Numbered from the stretch's first letter, positions 1-8,335 are shown. The stretch is DNA of 10,818 nucleotides from Sphingomonas sp. (GCA_013812805.1 JACCSV010000048.1:1-10818); one strand, 5' to 3'. Notes: a model not told the origin generated them from the sequence alone. Program-made: numbers and translations.

Positions 1-54
1 CCGCGAGCGCTGGCGCTTCCCTCGCGCGGCCACCCTGCTAAACCGCTCGGCTTC

Positions 55-2856
55 ATGGCCGAACCACAGCCCCATCTCTATCTCGTCGACGGATCGAGCT
101 ACATCTTCCGCGCCTATCACCGGCTACCGCCGCTGACCAACCGGCATGGGCAGCCGGCGGGCGCGGTCTATGGCTATACGACGATGCTGTGGAAGCTCGC
201 CGATGGCCTCAACAAGGCCGACGGGCCGACCCACATGGCGGTCATCCTCGACAAGTCGGAGCATACGTTCCGCAACGAGATGTACGACCAATACAAGGCG
301 CACCGGCCGCCGCCGCCCGAGGACCTCGTCCCGCAATTCCCGCTAATCCGAGACGCTACCCGCGCTTTCTCGATCCCGTGCATCGAGGAAGACGGACTGG
401 AGGCGGACGACATCATCGCCTGCTATGTGAAGGCAGCGCTGGCAAAGGGGTGGAAGACGACCGTCGTCAGCTCCGACAAAGATCTGATGCAGCTGATCGA
501 GCCGGGGGTGGACCTGCTCGACACGATGAACGACCGCCGCATCGACCGCGACTATGTGATCGAGAAGTTCGGGGTCGGCCCGGAGCTGCTCGGCGACGTC
601 CTGGCGCTGATGGGCGACAAGGTCGACAACATCCCGGGCGTACCAGGCATCGGCCCCAAGACCGCGTCTCAGCTGATCATCGAATATGGGTCGCTAGAGG
701 CGGTACTCGCCAATGCCGACAAGATCGCCAAGCCCAAGCTCAAGCAGTCGCTGATCGACCATGCCGAGGCGGCGCGGCTGTCGCGGCGGCTGGTCGAGCT
801 GGTTTGCAACGCGCCGTTGCCTGAGCCGCTCGACGAGCTAACGATCAAGGGAATCCCCGCCGATCCGCTTCGCGCCTTCTTGGAGGAGCAGGGGTTCAAG
901 GCGCTGCTCACCCGACTCAACGGCGGGCCGGCCGCAGCGGGGCGGAGCAGTAGCGGCGGCGGGTTCAACATGGTCGCCGCGCAAATCGACCCGGCACGGG
1001 GCAAGCCCGCAGCGCCCGAAAAGATCGAGGTCGACCGCTCGCTGTACCAGACGGTGACCGACGAAGCGGCGCTCGACTGCTGGATCGCCGATGCGAGCGC
1101 GCAGGGTCACGTTGCAATCGACACCGAGACCGACTGCATCGACTGCGTCGTCGCCAAGCTGGTCGGGATCAGCCTTGCAACCCAGCCCAACCGCGCCTGC
1201 TACATCCCGGTCGGGCACGTCAGCGCCGACCTCTATTCCGACGCGCCGATGCAGATGCCGATGGCTGTGGTGATGGAGAAATTGAAGCCGCTGCTAGAGG
1301 ACCCGGCGGTGCTAAAGATCGGCCACAACCTCAAGTATGACTGGGTGATGTTCGACAAGGCGGGGATCGAGGTCGCGCCGTTCGACGACACCATGCTTCT
1401 GAGCTTCGACCTCGACGCCGGTCGCAACGGCCACGGGCTCGACGAGCTTGCCAAGCTCAATTTCGAGCATGAATGCATCGCCTTCAAGACCGTGTGTGGA
1501 AGCGGTGCCAAGCAAATCACTTTCGACAAGGTGCCCCTGAAAGAGGCCACCGAATATGCGGCCGAGGATGCCGACATCACGCTTCGCGCCTGGCTTCGGC
1601 TGAAGCCACGGCTCGCGCCTGAAAACATCGCCCGCGTGTATGAGCGAGTGGATCGGCCGCTGGTCCCGGTCGTCAGCCGGATGGAACGGCGCGGGGTGAA
1701 AGTGGATCGCGACTATCTGGCGCGGCTGAGCCATGAATTCGCACAGGAGATCGCCAAGCTCGAAACGCGCATCTACGAATCGGCGTGCGGCCCCTTCACC
1801 ATCGGCTCCCCGCAGCAGCTGGGCGAAGTGCTCTACGGCCGGCTTGGCCTCAAGGGCGGGCGCAAGGGCAAGAGCGGGTCCTACTCGACCGACGTCAACG
1901 AGCTCGAGCGGCTGGCTGGCGAGGGCATCGAGTGCGCTCGGCTGGTGCTCGACTGGCGTCAATTGTCGAAGCTCAAGTCGACCTACACCGACGCGCTGCA
2001 GGCGCAGATCAACCCGGAGACGGGGCGGGTCCACACTAGCTTCAGCCTTGCAGGAGCGCAGACCGGGCGGCTGGCGTCGAACGACCCCAACCTGCAGAAC
2101 ATCCCGATCCGAACCGAGATCGGCCGCAAGATTCGCGACGCCTTCGTCGCCGAGCCCGGCCATGTGCTGATGAGTGCCGACTACAGCCAGATCGAGCTGC
2201 GGCTGGCGGCGCACATGGCCGACGTGCCGCAGTTGAAGCAGGCGTTCCGCGACAAGGCCGACATCCACAATATGACCGCGCAGGAGCTGTTCGGCTCGGC
2301 GGACCGCGACAGCCGCAACAAGGCAAAGACAGTCAATTTCGCGATCCTCTACGGGATCTCCGCCTGGGGCCTGGCCGGCCGGCTTGGCATTCCCAAGGAG
2401 GAAGGCAAAGCGATCATCGACCGCTATTTCGAGCGCTTCCCCGGCATCAGCACCTACATCTCGGAAACGCTCGCCTTCGCCCGCGAGAACGGCTTCACCC
2501 GCACCCTGTTCGGCCGCAAGACCCACTTCCCCAACATCCGCTCGCCCAACCAGAGCTTTCGCGGCGGCGCCGAGCGGGCAGCGGTCAATGCGCCGATACA
2601 GGGCACCAGCGCCGATCTCATCAAACGGGCGATGGCGCGGATGGACGGAGCTCTCGACGAGGCGGGACTCGGCGGCGTTCGGATGCTGCTGCAGGTCCAC
2701 GACGAACTGGTGTTCGAGGTTCCCGAGGGGCGCGAAGAGCAGGCAGGCAAGGTCATTCGCAGCGTCATGTCGAGCGCGGCGGAACCGGCGCTCAGCCTCG
2801 ACGTGCCGCTCGACGTCGACGTCGGCTGGGGCATTAACTGGGGCGCCGCGCATTGA
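55..2856 (+). CDS. polA: DNA polymerase I, complete three-domain form
   Basis: This 933-residue protein fills gaps and removes RNA primers in lagging-strand synthesis and in excision repair, acting in the cytoplasm. The 5' nuclease domain (about 1-290) shows D12, D66, the acidic cluster E111-D119, D141/D143 and the helix-hairpin-helix around GDKVDNIPGVPGIG (187-200). A Gly/Ala/Ser-rich linker (about 290-325) follows. The 3'-5' proofreading domain is intact: D356 and E358 in DTE, D429 in NLKYD, and D505 in YAAED. The polymerase domain has motif A DYSQIELR (D709), motif B RNKAKTVNFAILYG (R754, K758, F762, Y766) and motif C VHDE (D883). Length is close to E. coli PolA (928). The ATG at 55 places MAEPQPHLYLVDG as expected for the family. 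No clear Shine-Dalgarno sequence precedes it, and the frame stays open to the window edge, so a slightly longer form is not excluded. It overlaps the next gene by four bases. Confidence 0.98.
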   Translation: MAEPQPHLYLVDGSSYIFRAYHRLPPLTNRHGQPAGAVYGYTTMLWKLADGLNKADGPTHMAVILDKSEHTFRNEMYDQYKAHRPPPPEDLVPQFPLIRDATRAFSIPCIEEDGLEADDIIACYVKAALAKGWKTTVVSSDKDLMQLIEPGVDLLDTMNDRRIDRDYVIEKFGVGPELLGDVLALMGDKVDNIPGVPGIGPKTASQLIIEYGSLEAVLANADKIAKPKLKQSLIDHAEAARLSRRLVELVCNAPLPEPLDELTIKGIPADPLRAFLEEQGFKALLTRLNGGPAAAGRSSSGGGFNMVAAQIDPARGKPAAPEKIEVDRSLYQTVTDEAALDCWIADASAQGHVAIDTETDCIDCVVAKLVGISLATQPNRACYIPVGHVSADLYSDAPMQMPMAVVMEKLKPLLEDPAVLKIGHNLKYDWVMFDKAGIEVAPFDDTMLLSFDLDAGRNGHGLDELAKLNFEHECIAFKTVCGSGAKQITFDKVPLKEATEYAAEDADITLRAWLRLKPRLAPENIARVYERVDRPLVPVVSRMERRGVKVDRDYLARLSHEFAQEIAKLETRIYESACGPFTIGSPQQLGEVLYGRLGLKGGRKGKSGSYSTDVNELERLAGEGIECARLVLDWRQLSKLKSTYTDALQAQINPETGRVHTSFSLAGAQTGRLASNDPNLQNIPIRTEIGRKIRDAFVAEPGHVLMSADYSQIELRLAAHMADVPQLKQAFRDKADIHNMTAQELFGSADRDSRNKAKTVNFAILYGISAWGLAGRLGIPKEEGKAIIDRYFERFPGISTYISETLAFARENGFTRTLFGRKTHFPNIRSPNQSFRGGAERAAVNAPIQGTSADLIKRAMARMDGALDEAGLGGVRMLLQVHDELVFEVPEGREEQAGKVIRSVMSSAAEPALSLDVPLDVDVGWGINWGAAH

Positions 2857-4391
2857 CCGGCGACAGGCGGGAAGCGGAGCCGACCGCCGATCTTGCGGCA
2901 CTCGCGCGCGGCGGGCGCATCAACCTGTTCGGCTTCGCGCTCCGCCTTGCGGCGCGGCTGCCGTTCCTGTTCATCGCCGGCCGCATCTACGGCGCCGAAG
3001 CGCTCGGGCGATTTGCCTTTGCGATCCTGGTCGTCGAACTGGCCGCGCAGCTGGCGACGCTGGGTTTGAAGCGGGGCCTGGCGCAGCAGCTCGCCCACAG
3101 CGACAGGCCACACACTTGCATCGTCTGGGACGCGCTGGTCCTCGCCGGGCTGGGGTCGGCGCTGGCGATGGTGCTACTGGCGATTTTCCCGCAGGCGATG
3201 TTCCCCAACAGCGAGATCACCGGGCTGGAATGGCTGCTCCCGGTGACGGTAATCGCGCTCGCCTGGTCGGACGTGATGCTGGCCGCGCTCGCCTATCGCA
3301 ACGACATTGGAGCGACGGTCAGGGCGCGGGCGATCATAGAGCCGTGGACCTTGAGCATTGCCGCTCTCGCTTGGTCGTTCATTTCGCACCGCGACGGGCT
3401 GATCATCGCCTACGTCCTGTCGATGGTCGGTGCTGTGATCGCCTCGGCCATTCCTTTCTTCAAAAGCTACGGCCTGCCCAGGGAGTGGAGCCCGGAGCCT
3501 CTGACCCTCGGACGAATGGCGCGGCGCAACCTGCCGCTCGCGGCCGCTGACGCGGTCGAATGGGGATCGCGGCGGCTCGACCTCGCCGTGCTCGGCCTGT
3601 TTTTCTCGCCGGCAATTGTCGGCATTTACTATGTCGCTCAGAACGTCGCGTCGCTGCCTTCGAAGCTGAAGACCAGCTTCGACCCGATCCTGGGGCCAGT
3701 CGTCGCCCGCAACGTCGCCCAAGGCGACAAGGCCGCGGTCGCGCGGCAGGTGCGGCAAGTCGGTTTCTGGGTGATTGCGGCGCAATTGGGGGTGGCGCTC
3801 GCGCTCGGCGTTCCCGGCGAAGCGGTGATGGGGCTGGTCGGGCCCGCTTTCGTCGCCGGCACCGGCGCGCTCGCCATCCTGCTTGCCGCCGAAGTCGTGG
3901 CGTCGATGGCGGCGGTGAGCGAGTCCGCTCTGGTCTATGTGGCGCGGCATCGAAACATGTTCCTCAGCCTGGCCATGATCATCCTCCAGGCGGTGCTTTC
4001 GGTCGCTCTGATCCTGGCGATGCGGGAAATGGACTTGTCGCAGACCTGGCAAGCGACCGGCTCGGCAATGGGTTTGCTGCTCGCGCTCGGCTTCGCCGCG
4101 ATTGCCAAGTCGCTGCTGCTCGGCCGGCTGCTGGGGGACCGGGTCTCGGGCTGGCGCTGGCCGCTGATCTGGGCCGCAGGCGCCGCAGTCATCGTCGGCA
4201 GCATCGCCATCCAGCTTCCCGAATGGGCGGAGCTGCTGTTTGGTATTCCCGCGATCCTGATCGCGTTCGGACTGGTCCTGTGGACCCGCGGCTTTGGCCC
4301 CGACGACCGCGAGCTGTTCCGAATGAGCAAGGCCGACATCGACGATCTGAGCCTGCCGAGCCCGGCGGACAGCCCGCAGGCTCCGCGCTAG
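2853..4391 (+). CDS. Lipopolysaccharide/polysaccharide flippase-like membrane protein (MOP superfamily)
   Basis: This is a 512-residue integral inner-membrane protein of the polysaccharide-transport (Wzx/RfbX-like) branch of the MOP superfamily. Members flip lipid-linked sugars from the cytoplasmic to the periplasmic face; the substrate here is unknown. Some 12 hydrophobic segments are visible, roughly at 24-47, 53-73, 92-114, 127-150, 160-178, 181-203, 240-265, 303-325, 335-355, 369-391, 403-425, 436-454 and 459-477. The stretch RRLDLAVLGLFFSPAIVGIY (240-259), followed by a conserved-looking ASLPSKLKTSFDPILGPV, is the most family-like part. A hydrophilic tail (about 480-512) should be cytoplasmic. 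The start is TTG at 2853, overlapping the polA stop as TTGA; no ATG or GTG gives a full first membrane segment. A weak GGGG lies 9 bases upstream. This suggests translational coupling to polA. No glycosyltransferase lies nearby to hint at the substrate. Confidence 0.88.
   Translation: MTGDRREAEPTADLAALARGGRINLFGFALRLAARLPFLFIAGRIYGAEALGRFAFAILVVELAAQLATLGLKRGLAQQLAHSDRPHTCIVWDALVLAGLGSALAMVLLAIFPQAMFPNSEITGLEWLLPVTVIALAWSDVMLAALAYRNDIGATVRARAIIEPWTLSIAALAWSFISHRDGLIIAYVLSMVGAVIASAIPFFKSYGLPREWSPEPLTLGRMARRNLPLAAADAVEWGSRRLDLAVLGLFFSPAIVGIYYVAQNVASLPSKLKTSFDPILGPVVARNVAQGDKAAVARQVRQVGFWVIAAQLGVALALGVPGEAVMGLVGPAFVAGTGALAILLAAEVVASMAAVSESALVYVARHRNMFLSLAMIILQAVLSVALILAMREMDLSQTWQATGSAMGLLLALGFAAIAKSLLLGRLLGDRVSGWRWPLIWAAGAAVIVGSIAIQLPEWAELLFGIPAILIAFGLVLWTRGFGPDDRELFRMSKADIDDLSLPSPADSPQAPR
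4349..4383. repeat. 8-bp inverted repeat at the tail-to-tail junction
   Basis: GAGCCTGC (4349-4356) is matched exactly by its reverse complement GCAGGCTC (4376-4383), with a 19-base loop. It lies in the last codons of the flippase gene, just before the three-base gap to the purH stop codon. It could fold in either transcript. There is no T-tract on either strand, so it is not a standard intrinsic terminator, and an 8-bp match may be chance in GC-rich coding sequence. Confidence 0.3.
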
Positions 4392-4394
4392 TCG

Positions 4395-5987
4395 TCAGTG
4401 CCGAAAGTGGCGCATGCCGGTGAACAGCATTGCCAGGCCGGCTTCGTCGGCAGCCGCGATCACTTCGTCGTCGCGGATCGAGCCGCCCGGCTGGATAACC
4501 GCCGTCGCCCCCGCTTCGGCCGCAGCGAGCAGCCCGTCCGCGAACGGGAAAAATGCATCGGAGGCGACCGCGGAGCCGACCGTTCGCGGCTCCGGCCAGC
4601 CGTTGGCTTGAGCGGCTTCGGCAGCGCGTAGCGCAGCGATCCGGGCGCTGTCGCGGCGGTTCATCTGGCCAGCGCCGATGCCCGCCGTGGCCCCGTCCTT
4701 GGCATAGACGATGGCATTCGACTTGACGTGCTTGGCAACCGCCCAGGCGAACAGGCAGTCGGCCTGCTCCTGTTCGCTCGGCGCGCGCCGGGTCACGCAT
4801 TTGAGCTGCTCTGGGGTGACGACACCGTTGTCACGGTCCTGCACCAGCAGGCCACCGGTAATCACCGCCAGCGTCTGGCCCGGACGGGCCGGGTCGGGAA
4901 GGTCGCCGGTGAGCAGCAGCCGGAGGTTTTTCTTGCGCGCGAAGATGGCCCGGGCCTCTTCGTCTGCCTCGGGAGCGACGATCACTTCGGTGAAAATCTG
5001 CGTGATTGCTTCGGCCGTGGAGACGTCCAGCGGCCGGTTGACAGCGACAATCCCGCCAAATGCCGAGACGCTGTCGCAGGCGAGCGCTTCGCGCCAGGCG
5101 TCGAGCAGCAGCGGACGAGTAGCGACTCCGCATGGATTGGCGTGCTTGACGATCACCACGGTGGGTGCGGCTTCCCGAAACTCGGAGAGGAGCTCGAACG
5201 CCGCATTGGCGTCATTGAGGTTGTTGTAGCTTAGCGCCTTGCCCTGGACTTGCCTTGCCTGGGCGATACCGGTCGAGTGCGGACCATTGGGCACGTAGAG
5301 CGCGGCGCGCTGGTGGGGATTCTCGCCGTAGCGGAGCGGCATCTTGAGGCTGGATGCGAATGACCAGCTGGGCGGGAAGCGCTCACCCTGGTCGGCGAAC
5401 GCGAACCATTGCGAGATCATCGAATCGTAGGCGGCGGTCAGCGCATAAGCCTTGGCCGCCATCCGCTTGCGAAAGTCGAATGACGTCGCGCCGTCGTTGG
5501 CCTCCAGCTCGGCGAGCAATTCATCATAGTCGGCCGGGTCGGTGAGACAGGTGACGAACGCGTGGTTTTTCGCGGCCGACCGCACCATTGAGGGTCCGCC
5601 GATGTCGATATTCTCGACAATCTCGTCGCGCTCCGCTCCGCGGGCGACCGTGGCTTCGAACGGGTAGAGGTTGACGACGACAAGATCGATCGGGGCGATT
5701 GCGTGCTCGTCCATTGCCGCCAAATGCTCGGCATTGTCGCGCACGCCCAGCAGGCCGCCGTGAACCTTCGGGTGAAGCGTCTTCACCCGCCCGTCCATCA
5801 TCTCGGGAAAGCCGGTAAGGTCGCTAATGTCACGCGGTGAGGCGCCAATTTCGCGTAGCCGGGCAGCGGTACCACCGGTCGACACCAGCTCGACCCCGCG
5901 GCTCGCCAGTGCCTTGGCCAGGCGCTCCAGACCCGACTTGTCCGAAAGCGAAATCAGCGCCCGTTTTACCGGCACGAGGTCGGTCAT
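4395..5987 (-). CDS. purH: Bifunctional AICAR transformylase / IMP cyclohydrolase
   Basis: This 530-residue enzyme catalyses the last two steps of de novo purine synthesis: formylation of AICAR to FAICAR with 10-formyl-THF, then ring closure to IMP, in the cytoplasm. The N-terminal MGS-like cyclohydrolase domain (about 8-150) has ALISLSDKSG, STGGTAA (36-42), DGRVKTLHPKVHGG (65-78) and NIDIGGPSMVRSAAKN (126-141). The transformylase domain (about 150-530) has RYGENPHQ (219-226), SYNNLNDA (253-260), the catalytic Lys-His pair K281-H282 in VKHANPCG, SAFGGIVAVNR, and the usual C-terminus IQPGGSIRDDEV...MRHFRH. Length is typical. The ATG at 5987 has a good AAGGAG five bases upstream. It lies 21 bases after the heparinase-like gene and is probably the last gene of the minus-strand run. 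Its stop is three bases from the convergent flippase stop. Confidence 0.98.
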   Translation of the reverse strand: MTDLVPVKRALISLSDKSGLERLAKALASRGVELVSTGGTAARLREIGASPRDISDLTGFPEMMDGRVKTLHPKVHGGLLGVRDNAEHLAAMDEHAIAPIDLVVVNLYPFEATVARGAERDEIVENIDIGGPSMVRSAAKNHAFVTCLTDPADYDELLAELEANDGATSFDFRKRMAAKAYALTAAYDSMISQWFAFADQGERFPPSWSFASSLKMPLRYGENPHQRAALYVPNGPHSTGIAQARQVQGKALSYNNLNDANAAFELLSEFREAAPTVVIVKHANPCGVATRPLLLDAWREALACDSVSAFGGIVAVNRPLDVSTAEAITQIFTEVIVAPEADEEARAIFARKKNLRLLLTGDLPDPARPGQTLAVITGGLLVQDRDNGVVTPEQLKCVTRRAPSEQEQADCLFAWAVAKHVKSNAIVYAKDGATAGIGAGQMNRRDSARIAALRAAEAAQANGWPEPRTVGSAVASDAFFPFADGLLAAAEAGATAVIQPGGSIRDDEVIAAADEAGLAMLFTGMRHFRH

Positions 5988-5992
5988 TCCTA

Positions 5993-5998
5993 CTCCTT
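5993..5998 (-). promoter_or_regulatory. Strong ribosome binding site of purH
   Basis: Read on the minus strand this is AAGGAG, followed by a five-base spacer TAGGA and the purH ATG. It is the clearest Shine-Dalgarno sequence among the internal genes of the run and fixes the purH start. Its strength suggests purH is translated efficiently on its own, not only by coupling to the upstream gene. Confidence 0.75.
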
Positions 5999-6008
5999 AC
6001 CAAACTGC

Positions 6009-7661
6009 TCAGCTCGAGCGGCGGAACTGCCATTGGACGTCGGCACTGCCGCTGGCGGTTTCCCCGTTGACGACCAGCTGCATCGTCCGTCGCGGGTTGC
6101 CGCCACCGTCGATCGTCAGGCTTTCCTCAATGCCGATCGCGGCATCGCGGGAGCGAAAATTCCACGGCGGAGCGCCGGGCGATCGCAAAATCGCACCCAA
6201 GCCGTCGGCTGTGACGGTTGGCTCGATCCCGGCGGCGAGGTGAAAGCGGATCGCGAACGGGACCGGAGTCTTCGAGCCGCGGCCGGTGCGCGCCGAAAGC
6301 CGGTCGGTGCCGCGAAGTTCCTTGCCGTCATTGCCAAGCACCAGGCTGCGACGATGGAGCAGGCCGAAGGACCGCACATAGCCGTCGTGGCTGGCGTCGA
6401 TGCGGCTGAAGTCATTCTCCTCCGAGCGGTCGATGACGACGTCGGTGACGCCCTTGCCGATTGACCCGTCGGCGAGGATTGCGGTCGAATTGGTGTCGCC
6501 GATGGTGAGCGTGCTGTGCGCGGCGGTGGTGCGCAGCGCGTCGGCGAGCTCGCCCGAGATTGCAGTGGGCAAGTCGCCGGGACCACCGCAGTTAACGACG
6601 ATACGCTGCTGCCCGTCGGCAAGCTCGAAAGCGAGGGTCGAGGCGCAGCCCGCCGGCGCCATCCTTGCAGGCGCCGGCGGAGCGGCGTCCATGACGACGA
6701 TGGTGCCGAGCGCCGACAGACGATGGTAGCCCCAGCCGCGCGGCTGGCGAAGCGGGCGCGCCCGCATTCCACAGCCTTCGATCACCGCCGTCACCCGCGC
6801 CGCATCGCCGGGATTGCCACCCTGCCAGCTGGACAGCGCCCCGTCGCTCATCGTCACCCCTTCCAGCGCCGACAAAGCAGCGGCGGACGCGGCATCGAAG
6901 CCGTCGGGAAAGGCCTGCTTGCCGGCAGCATAGGCGGCGCGCAGCAGCCCGAGGCGATCGACCAGCAGCATCTGCTCATAGGGGGTGCGGCTGACCAGGC
7001 CGCCGTCCTCGAACTGTCCGGTGGCAAGCGCTCGACCAAGGCCCGCTTCGCCGCGAGCGATGCGCGCGACTCCGCCCTGGACGAGCAAGGAAGCGGTGAC
7101 GACGCCGGCCCAGGCGGTGATCCGCTTGAGTCCCGGCGGGGCCCGGTCGGCAGTGGAATCGAGATGCCGGGCGCCGCGCGCCAGCGTGTTGAGCAAGGCG
7201 GAGCGATAACCGCCGTCGCGGCTCGACAAGATATACGGGGCGTAAGCGGTCCAGAACAGGATCCGTTCGCCCCACAGCTCCGGCCGCCAGGCATCGTCGA
7301 TTCGGGTGCCGTGGGCGATCAGCCAGCGGCCGGCGGCCGCTTCGGCGACTCGTGCGCCTTTTTCCCGAGAGGCTGCAGCGGCGAGGTCGCGGAGCCAGGA
7401 GAAACCCTGCAGTTGCCGGGCGAGCAGATCGGCGGTGCCGACCGCGGCGAAGTCGAGATCGGCGAGCGACAGCGAATCGTTTCCGGCAAGCAGCGTGCCG
7501 GCGAGCAAGGCGTCGCCGCGCCTGCGGTCGCCCTGGACGTGATCGCGCGGCACCGCCACCAGCCGCAACGGCTGGCGCCCTTTCGAACTCAGCCGCGACA
7601 GCAGCGAGCCGCGCGCAAGCTTGCGGACGATATCGCTGTCGGCGACCGGTGCCGCGGTCAT
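6009..7661 (-). CDS. Heparinase II/III family protein
   Basis: This 550-residue protein resembles the alphaproteobacterial heparinase II/III-like family, whose better-known members are polysaccharide lyases acting on uronic-acid polymers. The N-terminal half (about 80-300) is helical and toroid-like, with WRPELWGERILFWTAYAPYI (125-144) and RSALLNTLARGARHLD (153-168). The C-terminal half (about 305-550) is beta-rich and carries GYHRL (311-315), VVNCGGPG (355-362), AHSTLTIGDTNSTAIL (381-396) and RFHLAAGI (472-479). H382 is a plausible active-site histidine by analogy with HSTL-type motifs, which I infer and have not aligned. No signal peptide or membrane segment is seen at the N-terminus, unlike secreted lyases. 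The ATG at 7661 overlaps the rpe stop as ATGA and has GGGGAG four bases upstream. The true substrate is unknown; a role in turnover or assembly of an envelope glycan would be a guess. Confidence 0.85.
   Translation of the reverse strand: MTAAPVADSDIVRKLARGSLLSRLSSKGRQPLRLVAVPRDHVQGDRRRGDALLAGTLLAGNDSLSLADLDFAAVGTADLLARQLQGFSWLRDLAAAASREKGARVAEAAAGRWLIAHGTRIDDAWRPELWGERILFWTAYAPYILSSRDGGYRSALLNTLARGARHLDSTADRAPPGLKRITAWAGVVTASLLVQGGVARIARGEAGLGRALATGQFEDGGLVSRTPYEQMLLVDRLGLLRAAYAAGKQAFPDGFDAASAAALSALEGVTMSDGALSSWQGGNPGDAARVTAVIEGCGMRARPLRQPRGWGYHRLSALGTIVVMDAAPPAPARMAPAGCASTLAFELADGQQRIVVNCGGPGDLPTAISGELADALRTTAAHSTLTIGDTNSTAILADGSIGKGVTDVVIDRSEENDFSRIDASHDGYVRSFGLLHRRSLVLGNDGKELRGTDRLSARTGRGSKTPVPFAIRFHLAAGIEPTVTADGLGAILRSPGAPPWNFRSRDAAIGIEESLTIDGGGNPRRTMQLVVNGETASGSADVQWQFRRSS
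6650..6680. repeat. Perfect 11-bp inverted repeat inside the heparinase-like gene
   Basis: CCGCCGGCGCC (6650-6660) and its exact reverse complement GGCGCCGGCGG (6670-6680) flank a nine-base loop. In mRNA this would form a very stable GC hairpin. It codes for an Ala/Pro-rich stretch, PPAPARMAPAG, near residues 328-338, between the two halves of the protein. There is no following T-tract. It could simply reflect Ala/Pro codons in a GC-rich genome. Confidence 0.5.
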
Positions 7662-8320
7662 CCTTCTCCCCGGAGCGAGCGGATGTTGCTCGCATATTGG
7701 TCCGCTCCCCCGCAGAAGGCAGCGGTGCCGGCGACGAGGACGGTGGCTCCGGCGTCGACCGCCTGGCGGGCGGTGTCGGCGTCGATGCCGCCATCGACCT
7801 CGATCTGGACGTCGAGCCCTTGCTTGGCGACGCGGTTGGCGACCGCCTCGATCTTGTTGAGCTGACCGGGGATGAACTTCTGGCCGCCGAAGCCCGGGTT
7901 GACGCTCATCACCAAAACCAGGTCGATCTCATCGAGGACATAGTCGAGCATCTTGGCGGGCGTCGCCGGGTTGAGCGACACGCCGGCCTTCTTGCCCAGC
8001 CCCCTGATGCGCTGGATCGTGCGGTGGAGGTGCGGGCCGGCTTCGGGGTGAACGGTGATGACGTCGGCGCCGGCTTCCGCGAAGGCATCAAGGAACAGGT
8101 CGACCGGCGAAATCATCAAATGGACGTCGAACGGCTTTTGCGAGTGCGCACGCAGCGCTTTCACTACGGCCGGTCCGATGGTGATGTTGGGCACAAAGTG
8201 GCCGTCCATCACGTCGATGTGGATCCAGTCGGCGCCGGCTTCGTCGATCGCCCGCACTTCCTCGCCGAGCCGGGCGAAATCGGCGGAGAGGATGGAGGGG
8301 GCGATCAGCGGCTGGGGCAT
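7658..8320 (-). CDS. rpe: Ribulose-phosphate 3-epimerase
   Basis: This 220-residue cytoplasmic enzyme interconverts D-ribulose 5-phosphate and D-xylulose 5-phosphate in the pentose phosphate pathway. It is a single TIM barrel of the usual size. Motifs in order are APSILSADF (7-15), HIDVMDGHFVPNITIGP with metal ligand H34 and catalytic D36, DVHLMI with H67, VMSVNPGFGGQKF (137-149), and EVDGGI with catalytic D176. The phosphate-binding end VAGTAAF (196-202) is also present. The ATG at 8320 gives the standard MPQPLIAPSIL start. No good Shine-Dalgarno sequence lies before it; the rsmB stop is 15 bases upstream, so translation may depend on the preceding gene. Its stop overlaps the heparinase-like start by four bases. 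Confidence 0.97.
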   Translation of the reverse strand: MPQPLIAPSILSADFARLGEEVRAIDEAGADWIHIDVMDGHFVPNITIGPAVVKALRAHSQKPFDVHLMISPVDLFLDAFAEAGADVITVHPEAGPHLHRTIQRIRGLGKKAGVSLNPATPAKMLDYVLDEIDLVLVMSVNPGFGGQKFIPGQLNKIEAVANRVAKQGLDVQIEVDGGIDADTARQAVDAGATVLVAGTAAFCGGADQYASNIRSLRGEG

Positions 8321-8335
8321 GCGACCGATTAGCCG

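Noticed and set aside
1..54. Possible upstream structure or a divergent gene: CGCGAG (2-7) pairs with CTCGCG (21-26), and a minus-strand ATG shares CATG with the polA start and stays open to the edge
   Set aside because: The stem is six pairs with a 13-base loop and no T-tract, and the 18 minus-strand codons look like nothing I recognise. Too little sequence is present to call a gene, terminator or promoter.
290..360. Possible loss of PolA proofreading, as in some bacterial PolA proteins with a degenerate exonuclease domain
   Set aside because: The exonuclease residues D356, E358, D429 and D505 are all present in normal motifs further into the protein (residue numbers), so proofreading should be active.
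1312..2901. A 529-codon open frame on the minus strand across the 3' half of polA
   Set aside because: It is a by-product of codon bias in GC-rich DNA. The product is Arg/Ala/Val-rich with no recognisable motif, and the plus strand holds every conserved polymerase motif.
2384..3550. A 388-codon plus-strand open frame spanning the polA-flippase junction
   Set aside because: It is out of frame with both genes, Arg/Ala/Ser-rich and without domain motifs. Both real frames are intact, so it is not a fusion or frameshift remnant.
6516..7865. A 449-codon plus-strand open frame opposite the heparinase-like gene and rpe
   Set aside because: Its composition is that of a shadow frame (many Gly, Ala, Arg, Gln) and it crosses two well-supported genes without respecting their boundary.
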